From Yponomeuta sedellus (lineage: Eukaryota > Arthropoda > Insecta > Lepidoptera > Yponomeutidae): DNA of 64,000 bases. The translations under genes and the position numbers were made by a program. Shown piece after piece: positions 45,601 to 57,600 of the stretch. The DNA lies in contig OW203734.1 in assembly GCA_934045075.1 (NCBI GenBank), positions 10,861,516 through 10,925,515 of the forward strand. Direction: 5' to 3'. Within the stretch, counting starts at the first letter, position 1. The number at the start of each line of letters is the position of its first letter. The notes under the pieces were generated by a model. That model was not told the DNA's origin. It was given only the letters and a program-made list of their open reading frames with translations, and made no database searches.

Positions 45601-48600
45601 CCGAGCGGACCGTCTTCGTGCTGCCGCCGGACCCGCCCGACCCTGGTGAGCGGCTCGTAGCTGTCAGAACTTTACTGTAGAGGAAGAGATAGAGCATGTC
45701 ATTAGACAGAGAGCAGGAGCGGGCAGGCGCCAGTGACGAGTCGCTGCTGGATAGGTAGTACGATGACGCGAGTCGCGCGTTTTGTGGCGATGAAATGTCA
45801 GACAGTACATTAATTGTTCATTCATTCAATTCATTTGACTAAAAGTACTGGAAAGTCGCGACTTCTGACGTTAAAAAGCGCGACTCGCGGCGTCGTACTC
45901 CCAGGCTGGGCTTGGATATCGCCAACAGCTCCGAGCGGAACGTCTACGTGCTGCCGCTGGACCCGCCCGACCCTGGTGAGCGCCTTATAGCTGGCAGAAC
46001 TGTACTGTTCTAAGCTGTACAGAGTGCAGGAGCGGGCTGGCGCCAGTAAAGAGCCGCTGCTGCATAGGTATTACCATGGCTCGAGTCACGCGGACCGTCT
46101 TCGTTCTGCCGCCGGACCCGCCCGACCCTGGTGAGTGGCTTATAGCTGTCAGAACTTTACTGTAGAGGAAGGGAGAGAGCGTTATTAGACAGAGAAAGAG
46201 ATGAGGATCATCGAGGAGTGCAAGGGGCGTGTTGGCGTCAGTGACGAGCCGCTGTCTGGGCCTGGACCCCGCCAACAGCTCCGAGCGGACCGTCTTCGTG
46301 CTGCCGCCGGACCCGCCCGACCCTGGTGAGCGGCTTGTAGCTGTCAGAACTGTACCGTCACCTGTAGGGAAAGAGAGAGCATGTCATTAGACAGAAAGAG
46401 AGGGGGATCTTGGACGAATGCACGGAGCGGGTTGGCGTCAGTGATAAGCCGTTGCTAGGTTTGGAACGTTGCTCTTCTGAACTGTACAGAAAGCAGGAGC
46501 GGGCTGGCGCCAGTCAAGTCGCTGGCACGAGTCGCTGCTGCATAGGTAGTACCATGCCTGGAGTCACGCGGAGCGTCTTCGTTTTGTCGCTAGACCCGCC
46601 CGACCCTGGTGAGCGGCTTTTTAAGAACTGTACCGTTACGCGAAGGGGAAGAGATAGCGTTTCTTTAGACAGAGAGAGAGAGAAATATGAGGATCTTCAA
46701 CGAGTGCACGGAGCGGGTTGGCGCCAGTAACGAGCCGCTGCTCAACTTAGATCCTCCGAGCGGACCGTCTTCGTGCTGCCGCCGGACCCGCCCGACCCTG
46801 TTGAGTGGCTTGTAGCTGTCAGAACTATACATAGAGCAGGATCGGGCTGGCGCCAGTAAAGAGCCGCTGCTGCATAGGCAGTACCATGGCTCGGGTCACG
46901 CGGACCGTCTTCGTTCTGTCGCCGGACCCGCCCGACCCTGGTGAGCGGCTTGTAGCTGTCAGAACTTTACTGTAGAGGAAGAGAGAGAGCGTCATTAGAC
47001 AGAGAAAGAGATGAGGATCATCGAGGAGTGCAAGGGGCGTGTTGGCGTCAGTGACGAGCCGCTTTCTGGGCCTGGATCCCTCCAAAAGCTCCGAGCGGAT
47101 CCTTTTCGGGCTGCCGCCGGACCCGTGCGACCCTGGTGAGCGGCTTGTAGCTGTCAGAACTGTACCGTCACCTGTAGGGAAAGAGAGAGCATGTCATTAG
47201 ACAGAACGCACCCTCAGAACGAAAGAGGCCTAAGTCAAAAAATAGTGAAATTGAGTTACAATCATAGTCCTAAAAAGGTATGCCGTGGACGGAAGATTCG
47301 CTATGCTCTTTTTTTACAATAAGTGCCTTTGTTTTACTATTCATCGGATAGAGCATACCTTTTTATGTCTCTCTATGATTGTTAGGTACTCAATTTTTTG
47401 AGAAATTTTTGAGTATTTAAACTATTTTTTGACTTAGGCCTATTTCGTTCTGAGGGTGCGAGAAAGAGAGTGGGATCTTCGACGAATACACGGAGCGGGT
47501 TGGCGTCAGTGATAAGCTGTTGCTAGGTTTGGAACGTTGCTCTTCTGAACTGCACAGAGAGCAGGAGCGGGCTGGCGCCAGTCGAGTCGCTGGCACGAGT
47601 CGCTGCTGCATAGGTAGTACCATGCCTGGAGTCACGCGGAGCGTCTTCGTTCTGTCGCTAGACCCGCCCGACCCTGGTGAGCGGCTTTGTGAGAACTGTA
47701 CCGTTACGCGTAGGGGAAGAGATAGCGTTTATTTAGACAGAGAGAGAGAGATGAGGATCTTCAACGAGTGCACGGAGCGGGTTGGCGCCAGTAACGAGCC
47801 GCTGCTCGTCTTAGATCTCGCCAGCAGCTCCAAGGCGACCGTCTTTGTGCTGCCGCTGGACCCGCCCGACCTTGGTGCCGCTCACCGAGAACTTGCTACC
47901 CTTCTGCTAGCATACTGCTACCCGTAGGGGAAGAGAGAGCGTGTCTTTAGAGAGAGAAAGAGAGAGCGACAGAGAGAGAGGAGGATCATCGAGGAGTGCA
48001 CGGAGCGGCTTGGCGTCAGTGACGAGCCGGTTTCTGAGTTTAAATCTCGCCATCCGATGACACCAACTGCTACTGTAGGGGAAGAGAGAGAGCGTGTCGT
48101 TAGACAAAGAGCAGGAGCGGACGGCGCCAGCGACGAGCCGCTGCTGGGCTTATACGAAGCCAACTAAGCGGACCGTTTTCGTGCTGCCACCAAATCTGCC
48201 GGATTTTGGTGAGCGGCTCGTAGCATTTAGAACTGTAACTAGTATTAGAGAGCGTATCCTGCGGTGCTATAATGTCCACTATAAGGAGATGAGATAGATA
48301 GAGGAGGATGTTAGATTCTGTGGGGCTGTTAGAACTGTGGACATCACAAGACAGCGTGTGTGGTCTGCTGTGCCTGAATAACTGGCCAGATCCCGGTGAC
48401 CGGCTTGTTAAAACCGTAGCTTCTACTTTCGCTTTATCATTTAGAGCTAACGTGAGTAATAAGCTCAAATTCACAATCTTAAAAATTTTCGTTAAATCCC
48501 TTTTGGGGGGCTTTATTAACTAACCAAAATGGTTCCCTTCTCATAGAGCTCCGTTATCCTCAGACGAGACCTACACTTATGAAAAGTTCGAGCTGAATCC

Positions 48601-51600
48601 GGATCTTCTCGGGCGAACTTCTCCATCGAACAAATCGGGCGCTCTCAATATGACCTCCACTTGGGCGCGGTCCGCGCTGGCTTCAGCCGAGTCCCTAGGC
48701 GAGGCCTCGCCAATGGCCAAGCGAACCAAGCAGGAGATTGTCCTTGCACAGAGGTAAGTCTGTCATTTACTAGGAACAGACCAGAATTCCTATATTCCTG
48801 AGCAGTACATGGAAATTTTCTGTCCGACAAAATGTTACAGTATACTAGCTAGTTACTCAGTCCCTAAATTAAACTACAAACAGCACAGTAGCTACTTGGA
48901 GAAACAAGTAAAACGACTCATGAAGTGCCTGGTGTCCGGTCGGCAAGCAATACTCACAAAGCAAATAAGACAGAAAATAAGCAAAGCAAGTTACTTTCTC
49001 TGACTCCACTCTAAGTTTGGGCTAATTTGCCCATTACTTTTCAACAGGTTATATTAGGAACAGTATTACTTGTGGAGAGATATATTCATCAGTCTTTTTT
49101 ATTATTAAACTTGACCTTTCAATTAGCTTAGATCATTTAAGGTTGTCTCGCGTTCACTATAAGCTTCCTCTCTCACAGGCTAGCCCACAAGGCCTGCGTC
49201 TCGCCCGAGGCCTGGGCTCGCTGCCTCCTCGGATCGTGCTACTCGCTGTACTTTCTGTCGCTGCCTTGCCGCCTTCTACTAATGCGGGGCCGCGAGCATG
49301 CTACTCTCCGAGCTGCCTACCATCTGCTCGAACGGGCGACCAAGCTGCATGTGCCTTGTGACGAGGTATAGTGGCCCTTACAGGTCTAAAGAACTATTTG
49401 CTGTCGTGCAGTCTTCTGCTGAGGCTGCGAGGTGCTCACCATCTGCTGGAGCGAGCGACTAAACTGCATGTGCCTTGTCACGTGGTATAGTGGGCTTTAC
49501 AGGACTAAAGAACTCCTCTCGCTGTCGTCTAGCCTTCTGCTGAGGACAGATTTTGCGAGCTTCCTACCATCCTACTAGCTACCTACTATCTGCTCGAGTG
49601 GGTAACTAAGGTGCACGTTGTGACTGAGATTGAGCTTAGAGAGATTGGGGCGAGGTTGAAGCTTGGGTCAGTGTATTCTAGATTACCTCTCGCTACTGTA
49701 TATATTACAGCGAGCGACAAAGCGGTAAGTGCCTTATGATGAATTTGTATCATTTTAGCGGAAACTGTGGTCATAGAGGCTTGGATCAGTGAAATCTAGA
49801 CGAACTTTCGACAACTTACACCTGCGGGCACGAACAGGAATTAATTCAGCTCTTCGTCTTTGTCGATACGTTCTTAAAAGTTCGACCGAAGTCCCCTTGA
49901 CGACGTATTATTGTTATTGAATACTATTCTCCTTCATTCGCGTTGGTACGCTCTTAGAAGAGTGGATATGGTCTCCACGAAGACTCATTATTGTTGTTGA
50001 ATTCAGTACATGTATGTAATGTGTATGTAATATGAAACAATTAATTAATCTGTGTCCTATTTCCTGACTTGTTGTCCCATATAATAATAACGAAATAATT
50101 TATTGTCTATTTCATTCTTAAGAACTATAATCTATTGTGCTACCAATTTACCAGACATTTATAAATTTCAACACTGCTTTAATGTAGGCAGGTATTTTTG
50201 GTTCTCTATTACAAATGCTTGCGTTGATTGTTCGTACGTCACTTAAGCAGGTTCTAGCAGAATACCAGCGTCACTGGTTGTCCACTGACAACCTGGGACA
50301 TATGCTGAGTCTAGAACCTTTTCTGGTACCATGTCACACAGCTCCTCCACCAGCTAAGCTCACTTTGTCTGTATGCCTTTACTTTATTAAATTGCTGTAA
50401 TTATTGGTATTTCTTACCTTAAGTGTGTTCTTTTACTGGCCATGTTATTATTTTTAAGTTTTTATGTGTTGTGGTATTTGAATAAATGTTTTTCTATTCT
50501 ATTCTATCCTATTCTATTCTATTCTAATTGATCAGGTGTGCTACCGAGTAATGATGCAGCTGTGCGGCAACCACTCGCTGCCAGTGCTGGCCGTGCAGCT
50601 GCTGTTTCTGATGAAGCGAGCCGGCCTCCAGCCCAACGCGCTCACTTACGGCTACTACAACCGCTGCGTCTTGGAAGCTCAGTGGCCGCAGGACATGCCC
50701 AGGTGAGTTGGTGAGGTGAGCTGGAGACTGTAATGTATGATTCACCACTCGCTGGCTGTGCAGCTGCTGTTTCTAGTGAAGCGGGCCGGCCTGCAGCTTA
50801 ACGCGCTCAACTATGGCTGCTGTAAAAGGAGGCTCAGTAGCCTCAGGATATGCAGAAAGCACTTATGCAGAAAAGTCTTAAATCTGATGACACGACATGA
50901 TTAAAAAAAGTTACTTATTAATAAAAGTACCAAACCCTGGGCTGCAAGTCATAAAACTAAAATTCTTACTTTATTATGAAAATTAGCTGAACTCTTACAG
51001 CGTAGCCGTAGTCTTTCTACTTGCTAATCAGTGGGCAAATCTTTACAATGTACATCAGATTGTCTTAGTAAACCATTTGTATTTATGCTCGTTTATTACA
51101 TTTTTACAATTTTCCAACGTTTCGGCACTTGTAAAAATCCGGGACCACGGCACCTGAAAAAGTGCCGAAACGTTGGAAAATTGTAAAAATGTAATAAACG
51201 AGCATAAATCCGTATAAAAACAGTTTTAATTATGTCTACTGCTCGTGTTAAACCATTTGTAGTCCTATGAAATAGGGCCTAGGTCTCTCCATACACCTCC
51301 GGTATACTGGCTTCGATATTTATTCTGCAATGGTAAATTCAAGCAATTCGTGAGGAACTTCGCGACTTGGTTGGCTCCGCACGTATTGACCAGTCTTTCC
51401 TGTGAGCTAGTCCGACTAAATATTTAGCTATTATTAAATATTTGCTGAGCAAGTATTCGCCATCTACAAAGTCCAAGTCCGAGTGGTATCTGCACGCATC
51501 TAGAGTGAGTGAGACGGAATATTAACTACGTATTGAGATGATTTATACAGCGTCCAATGGACGATGTATAAATCATATCACTACGTAGATGCAAAGGCTT

Positions 51601-54600
51601 CTTTTTCTTCTTCAGGCTATATGTTAGTCCACTGCGGGACATAGCTCTCCCCTAATGAGCACCATAGCGCCCGGTCTTCAGCTTGCCGCATCCAGCATCT
51701 GCCGGCAGTTTTTCGCAGATCGTCATCCCGCTTAGTCGGAGGGCGTCCTACACTACGTTTGCTGAGTCGCGGTCGCCACTCAAGAACACCTTTACTCCAA
51801 CGGTTGTCGGGTCTTAGCGAGATATGGCCAGCCCACTGCCACTCCAGCTAATTGTCCGAGCTCTGCAAAGGCTAGGCAAAGTTAATTCCTACCGAGCTTA
51901 TAAATTCCAGCGGTTCCCAACTCCTGTGGAACAAGCTTCGCATCGCCGTGATGGGCGCCGCGCTGTTTCGGAAGGCAGGCGCGCAGCGGGCGAGGCGAGC
52001 GGCCGGGAACAATCTACAGGTCACGCCTGGCAGTAAGTACAATACAACAATATCGTCATGTTACATGTGGGTACAGAGATATCATTCCGATGTAAAACCT
52101 AACTGCAAAGTTGTCGGGGCTGCAAGTGATGCAAATTACTTCAGCCAGATGTCGCTGCCTGTAAGTAATACAGAGAGTATTGTAAAGAGGTTCGGAATGT
52201 TACTGATGCCGGTACTTGCCCATTAGCTCAGTTGGGAGAGCGCTGGCACGGTTAGCCAGAGGTCGCGGGTTTGACTCCCGGCATAGGTGGAATTTTTGGC
52301 CTTAAGAGGCCACTATTAAGATAGGTTTTTAAAATATATAAAATAGATTATTTAGTCCGGATCTACTTACGGGTGTTGTTATATCGGAAAAGTCCGACCA
52401 GGTTTCGCTCGGATTCGCAGAGCTTATATAAATTGTATTAATTAATAAACTTTTGATTAATTTTAATGTTTGAGCAGCGGATTTTTGGTGCTCTGGCTCT
52501 CCATCTTGATTTTTGATATTGATATTAATTCCATGTTATGATTTAATTCCGTCTGATGTAATGTGGTTCAATTTGTTAATTCAATTATTTAATGAAGTAT
52601 AGGGGACACCCTATAATTAATAAATTAATAAAAATTGTTAACTTATGACATAATTAAGTATTTCTATATATGTGTCTGTGCAAAAATTGTTATTGAACCA
52701 TTTGTTTCACAAATAAATAAAATAAATAAACAAAATTGTCATTGATAACAAAAACGCACACAATACAAACAAAATAAAGTCAGTCAAACCATTCCTAGAC
52801 ATATTCCACCAAAAGGTTTTCATAAAGCTGGCAGCATTACCGGGCTACGGGATATCCTTTACATCAAATATGCCTCGAAGCGGTTCCTCAGACGACGTCC
52901 TACCTCTTTAATAAAGGCTTTGTCCTGAAAACCCCAGACCCCAGTGGTTTCTAAAGCCAGGAGCACAAAAAAATAGAATACAATCTTTGAATATGAATTT
53001 ACACAGGATGAATCAGAGGTGACCAAACTAGGATGAAACTGTGCTGGTTACCTGCTTAAAAGAGCAAAGACATTTCATTACAATTTGGTCTACGGCTTAC
53101 CGTGAAAATAGTACATTACACAACTAGGGTGGTAATACAAAGAAAGGCCGAGATCGCAGAAGTTTGCGGCCCGAGCTGCAAGCGAGGGACGTAAATATGC
53201 GATCGAGAGCTTTCTTTATTACCTCCCGTGTTGTGTACATCTTTTTATGTCTACACTTGGCCAGAAAGCGGCTTTTTCCATACGCGCAGCGTGCGGAACA
53301 TCGTGTGCACTAAGTTTGTGAATTAAAAAAATATTACACTCAATTTAAATAACTGTAGCAACGTTACTTTAAAATTTTCTTAATTATACCTTAGTATTAT
53401 TTTGTTATAATTTAAAGATTATTCTGTAATACTTACCTGTCATACATAATGTAGTAATTAATACCTAAACTGAAATAAAAGTGTACCTATCTTGTGATTG
53501 TAAACGTTTTTTTTTTTTGCATTTAGTAATTTCCTCACTGAGGTGGAATGAAAAGTTACGTGTTGCACTCGAGTGCAAAGATTTTTCACCTCGTGCTCTT
53601 TTGATTCAGTCATCAAAATTGAACACGCGGTTAACAACTTTGCACTCTTGTATAACAAATAACTATTTTAGTACAGTTGCTCAAAAAGAGGCGTATTGCA
53701 GGGACGTATAGCGTTAGGGATGTAAACTATTACAAACTCGTGCTTTTTTTACCTTTCCCGCACTCGTGCGTTCTCTTTCCAGACTGTCAAAATAATGTCT
53801 ATTAAAAAAAACCAATCATGAAGTTTTTACTAAAAAAAAATCAAAGAAGTTTTTATAATTCATGCAAATACGTATATTTCTAAAAATAAGCTGTTTCAAT
53901 ATCAGATTTAATGATTTAATTTAATGAGTTAGGTTAGGTTTCATTTCATCTTATTAAATTTAATTTTAATTTTATATCAATAAAAAAAAATCTACTGAAG
54001 ACTTGGCTGTATAGGCATAGTTCCCTTTGCCAGAATGGGTGAAGAAAAAAAATCTCTGCTTATATTCTTTTACGGTTGGCGCCATTTTCCAAATATTTTT
54101 TCTTTATAAAATTGCTTATTTTTTCGCAACTGTATTAAAAATAGTCGTTCAGTATACGTGCGAAACCGTCATTGCAACTTGTTCCGACTGTCAACCCTCT
54201 CCTTCGGCTGCGCCTTGGCTCGGGTAGACATTTGTCGGAACTCTTTGCAATGACAGCCTTGCCGCACATGTAATGAAATATACTATTAGCTCGCCAAGGT
54301 ACTTACACTACTCTCAAAAGTACTCCAAAGTAGTTTTGTCCTCAGGCACGTTACCCCGCGTACGGTCAGCAGCGGCGGTTGGCGACGCGGTGGATCTCGC
54401 CAGTCTAGCCGGCCTGGCGGCTTCTGAACCCGCTGCCAGCAGAACCAGCTTGGACTCTAGTAAGTGAATGGCTACACGACCTCACCGCTGCCTATCTCTA
54501 AATAATTTGAATCGCGAAGAAAATATCTTTTAAAATCTATTAGGTGTTAGGTTAGGCAACTAATGATCTAGATTTTTTCATTTTTAACGTAGAATAGGAT

Positions 54601-57600
54601 AGAAAATGTTTATTTAGAATAGAAAAAAACACATAAAAGCATTACAGTGGGAGACCACTCTAGGCACTAGGCGTAAAACCTGTATGGTGGTGACCGAAAG
54701 AAAGAAAATCTGATAATACTTTGACATGGCGTATGAATATACAATATGTTATACGCTAAACTAGAATTCCTACCTAATAGCTAACATAAAGAAGGCCTTG
54801 TACAGGACTCTTGTCTATCGGGATTATTGTTTTTCTTTTATGTAACTTTCACACATCGTAAGAACTTAAATTGACCGTCCCACCCCCTCAGCCGGTAACT
54901 GGGGCGCTGAGCACTCTGCCAACTCTAGCGCTTTAGACGCGTTCTGCCGACGCGGCGGTCACATCGTACGTCCCGGCACCGATGCGCGTCCCATGGCGCC
55001 GAGGATATCTACTGCCGCAGGAATACTCATCTCCGGTACGTACCTACGCTTCATTGCGTTCGCTTTCCTACGGCTTAGTAGTAGACCAGTAGAAGACGCT
55101 TACCCCTACAGTCGGCCATTGGGGCGCTGAGCACTCGGCCAACTCTAGCGCTGTAGACGCGTTCTGCCAGCGCGGCAGATACATCGTACGTCCCGGTACC
55201 GACGCGCGCCCCATGGCTTCGCGGATACCCACCGCCGCCGGATACTCATCCCCGGTACGTACCTACGCTTGCTTGCTTACAGCTTTCTATTAGACCAGTA
55301 GGAGACTCTTGCGCTAAGCACTTATACAATTCGAGCGCGCTGGACGCGTCAAGGCGCGGCGGACACATCTTGTGCCCCGGCGCCGACGCGCGCCCCATGG
55401 CGCTAAGGTATTGGGCATCTCCGGTACGGATTTAATAGCCGTCGACGGTAGAGCACTTACCGCGCTGCACTTCAAACAAACTTTATGGTACCATGATGTA
55501 TGTAATGTTTTTGATATCGTATACTCGTTATGGCGCCGTAGATATCCACAGGCACTGGGATACTCATCTCCGGTACGACGCTTAATTGCATTCGCCTTCC
55601 GACGGTTTGACAGCCGCCGACGGTAGAGCACTGCTACCGCCATAATCTACAATCAAAGTTTAGGGATTGGTGCCTGTTCTGTTCTTGATATCATACTGGT
55701 ACTTGATATTGTAATGGCGCCGTAGATACCGTAGACAATGGTGCGTACGTAGCGTACGTACCGGGGATACTCATCTTCGGTACATACGCTTCATTGCATT
55801 CAGTTTCTTACGACTTAATAGCTCTCGTCGGTAGAGCAACAGGAGACTCTTCAGTCAAACTCAGTTTAGGGGATTATGATGCTTGTAAAGTTCTTGGCTT
55901 AAACAATCGTTAATTTAAATTAAGTTTAAAAGTAAGTTTACGTATGTATTTCTCACGCATACATAACGATTTTACTGAATGATGGTCCAGAAAAGTCAAG
56001 TAATTAAACATTATTATGTAAAGATTAAAATTTAAGCGTTGTTTTGGTTATCTGCTAGGATGGTAAATATAATTTTAAAAACCTATTTATAGGCTAAAAA
56101 TTTCACCCATGCCGGGATTCGAACCCGCAACCTCTGGCTATCCGTGCCAGCGCTCTACCAATTGAGCCAATGGGCGACTCACGGCATCAGTGAAATTTCG
56201 AACCTCTTTACACTATTCTCTGTATTACGTACAAATTATTACGTAAAATAGTATAAATATAATTTTACTTTATCCCCAGGCCTTCCCTCGAATCCAGACA
56301 TATGTGAGGCAGCAAGGCAAAGGAGTAATTCATTAGGGAGTGAAGAGTCCACAGCTACATTAACCGTCGCGGAAAAGAGACAAGTAATGTATTTTGAGCC
56401 TTACCAACCAACTAAGCATCTTATTTTATTAAGCAGCTTATTTTATCAAACGTTAAAATCTCAGCAAAAAGTCTGTTGCTTTGATAAATTTTGTCTAAAT
56501 ACTCTGGATAAACCCAGCCCTACTTGATTTGATAGCTTTTAACCTGTAATGCCGTGTACATAGTCGCTATTTTCCCGCAGACGATACACGTGAGCCCGGA
56601 CAGTCCTTCAGATCTACGGATACTGACGAGATCAGAGAGCTTCGCGGGTGACGCGCAAATCGTACAGAATCTGCAGAGGCTTTCTTTTACTAGCAGTGAG
56701 TCTGAGTCAAAAATGAAGCCTTTTGAGTGGTGCTTTTATTTATTCTTTATTCTATTTTTATTTTTAATGCACTAACCCGTGCTAAGGACAAATTTAAAAA
56801 ACTATTCAGAGGCTAAAAATTTCACCCATGCCGGGATTCGAACCCGCAACCTCTGGCTATCCGTGCCAGATAGCCACGGATAGCCAGAGGTTGCGGTTTC
56901 GAATCCCGGCATGGGTGAAATTTTTAGCCTCTAAATAGGTTTTTATTCTTTATTGTTCAAAATATAGTGTGCAAAAGGCGAGTATTTTGAGGTAAGGTAA
57001 GGTAGGCATTTTGTACTGGTCAACCAGCGGGAGGTACAGAAGAGGGTTAAAATTATGTGCTTGAGTTGAAACTGTTAAAAAGGAAGAAGTTTAGAACTAC
57101 TTCAAAAGAAATAAACCTGTCTACCCGATATGTTTTGCCAAAAAGGCCAAAGCTGTAATCGTCAAATGCGCGTCTTTCTCTTACCATGCCTTCTGTCTCT
57201 CTTACCATGCCTTCTGTCTCTTAGCATACATCTAAGCTCTTCTATCTCTTAGCATACGTCTAAGCGTGAACACTGTTTTTTCATGTTGTCAATATTCGTC
57301 CCACTATAGGGACCAATGTATTTGTTTTCTAAGTTACGTGCATTTCTGAATTTATAGTAGCAATACCACTCGCAAACAGTGATATTTCACTTTTAATTTT
57401 GCAGATCCATCAAAGTCACGCTGCTCAAGAACGCTCAGTTTTCCGGAGGAGCCGGAAAAGGAAGCTGCCGAGACAAAGGACGGTGACGATACGAAGTCGC
57501 CTCTCAAGTAAGTTGTCCTTTCAAAACCTCTATGGCCTTATTTATAAAAACACGATTCCACTAAAACATTACCAGAGGCGTATTGTTAAATTTGTGGTTA

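Larger units (their letters stand above)
45089..48450 (+). repeat. Tandem array of about 14 decayed exon-13 tails with splice donors
   Basis: Copies of the exon tail (core TCCGAGCGGACCGTCTTCGT, then GACCCGCCCGACCCTG) followed by the intron start (GTGAGCGGCTTGTAGCTGTC) repeat downstream. Donor-equivalent positions are 45284, 45479, 45646, 45976, 46131, 46326, 46609, 46801 (TT instead of GT), 46941, 47136, 47677, 47875, 48209 and 48396. The first steps are 195, 195 and 167 bp; later ones are irregular because of deletions and inserted elements. Divergence grows towards the right end. AGAGAGAG-rich spacers separate units. Confidence 0.9.

Noticed and set aside
45089..48450. CRISPR-like appearance of regularly spaced repeats
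   Set aside because: This is a eukaryotic intron; the units are 3' exon copies of about 170-195 bp with no short spacers or cas genes.
44880..48474. Long antisense open frames (up to about 210 codons) across the exon-13 array
   Set aside because: They arise because the first units repeat with a 195-bp period, a multiple of three, so one open antisense frame is copied. Their sequence is a repeated mirror of the exon tail, not a protein.
48541..48548. CATAG as the exon 14 acceptor
   Set aside because: Using it would put exon 14 out of phase with exon 13 and give an early stop; the AG two bases later keeps the conserved frame.
49586..49774. Minus-strand frame in intron 15
   Set aside because: It overlaps the decayed exon-15 copies and has no independent support.
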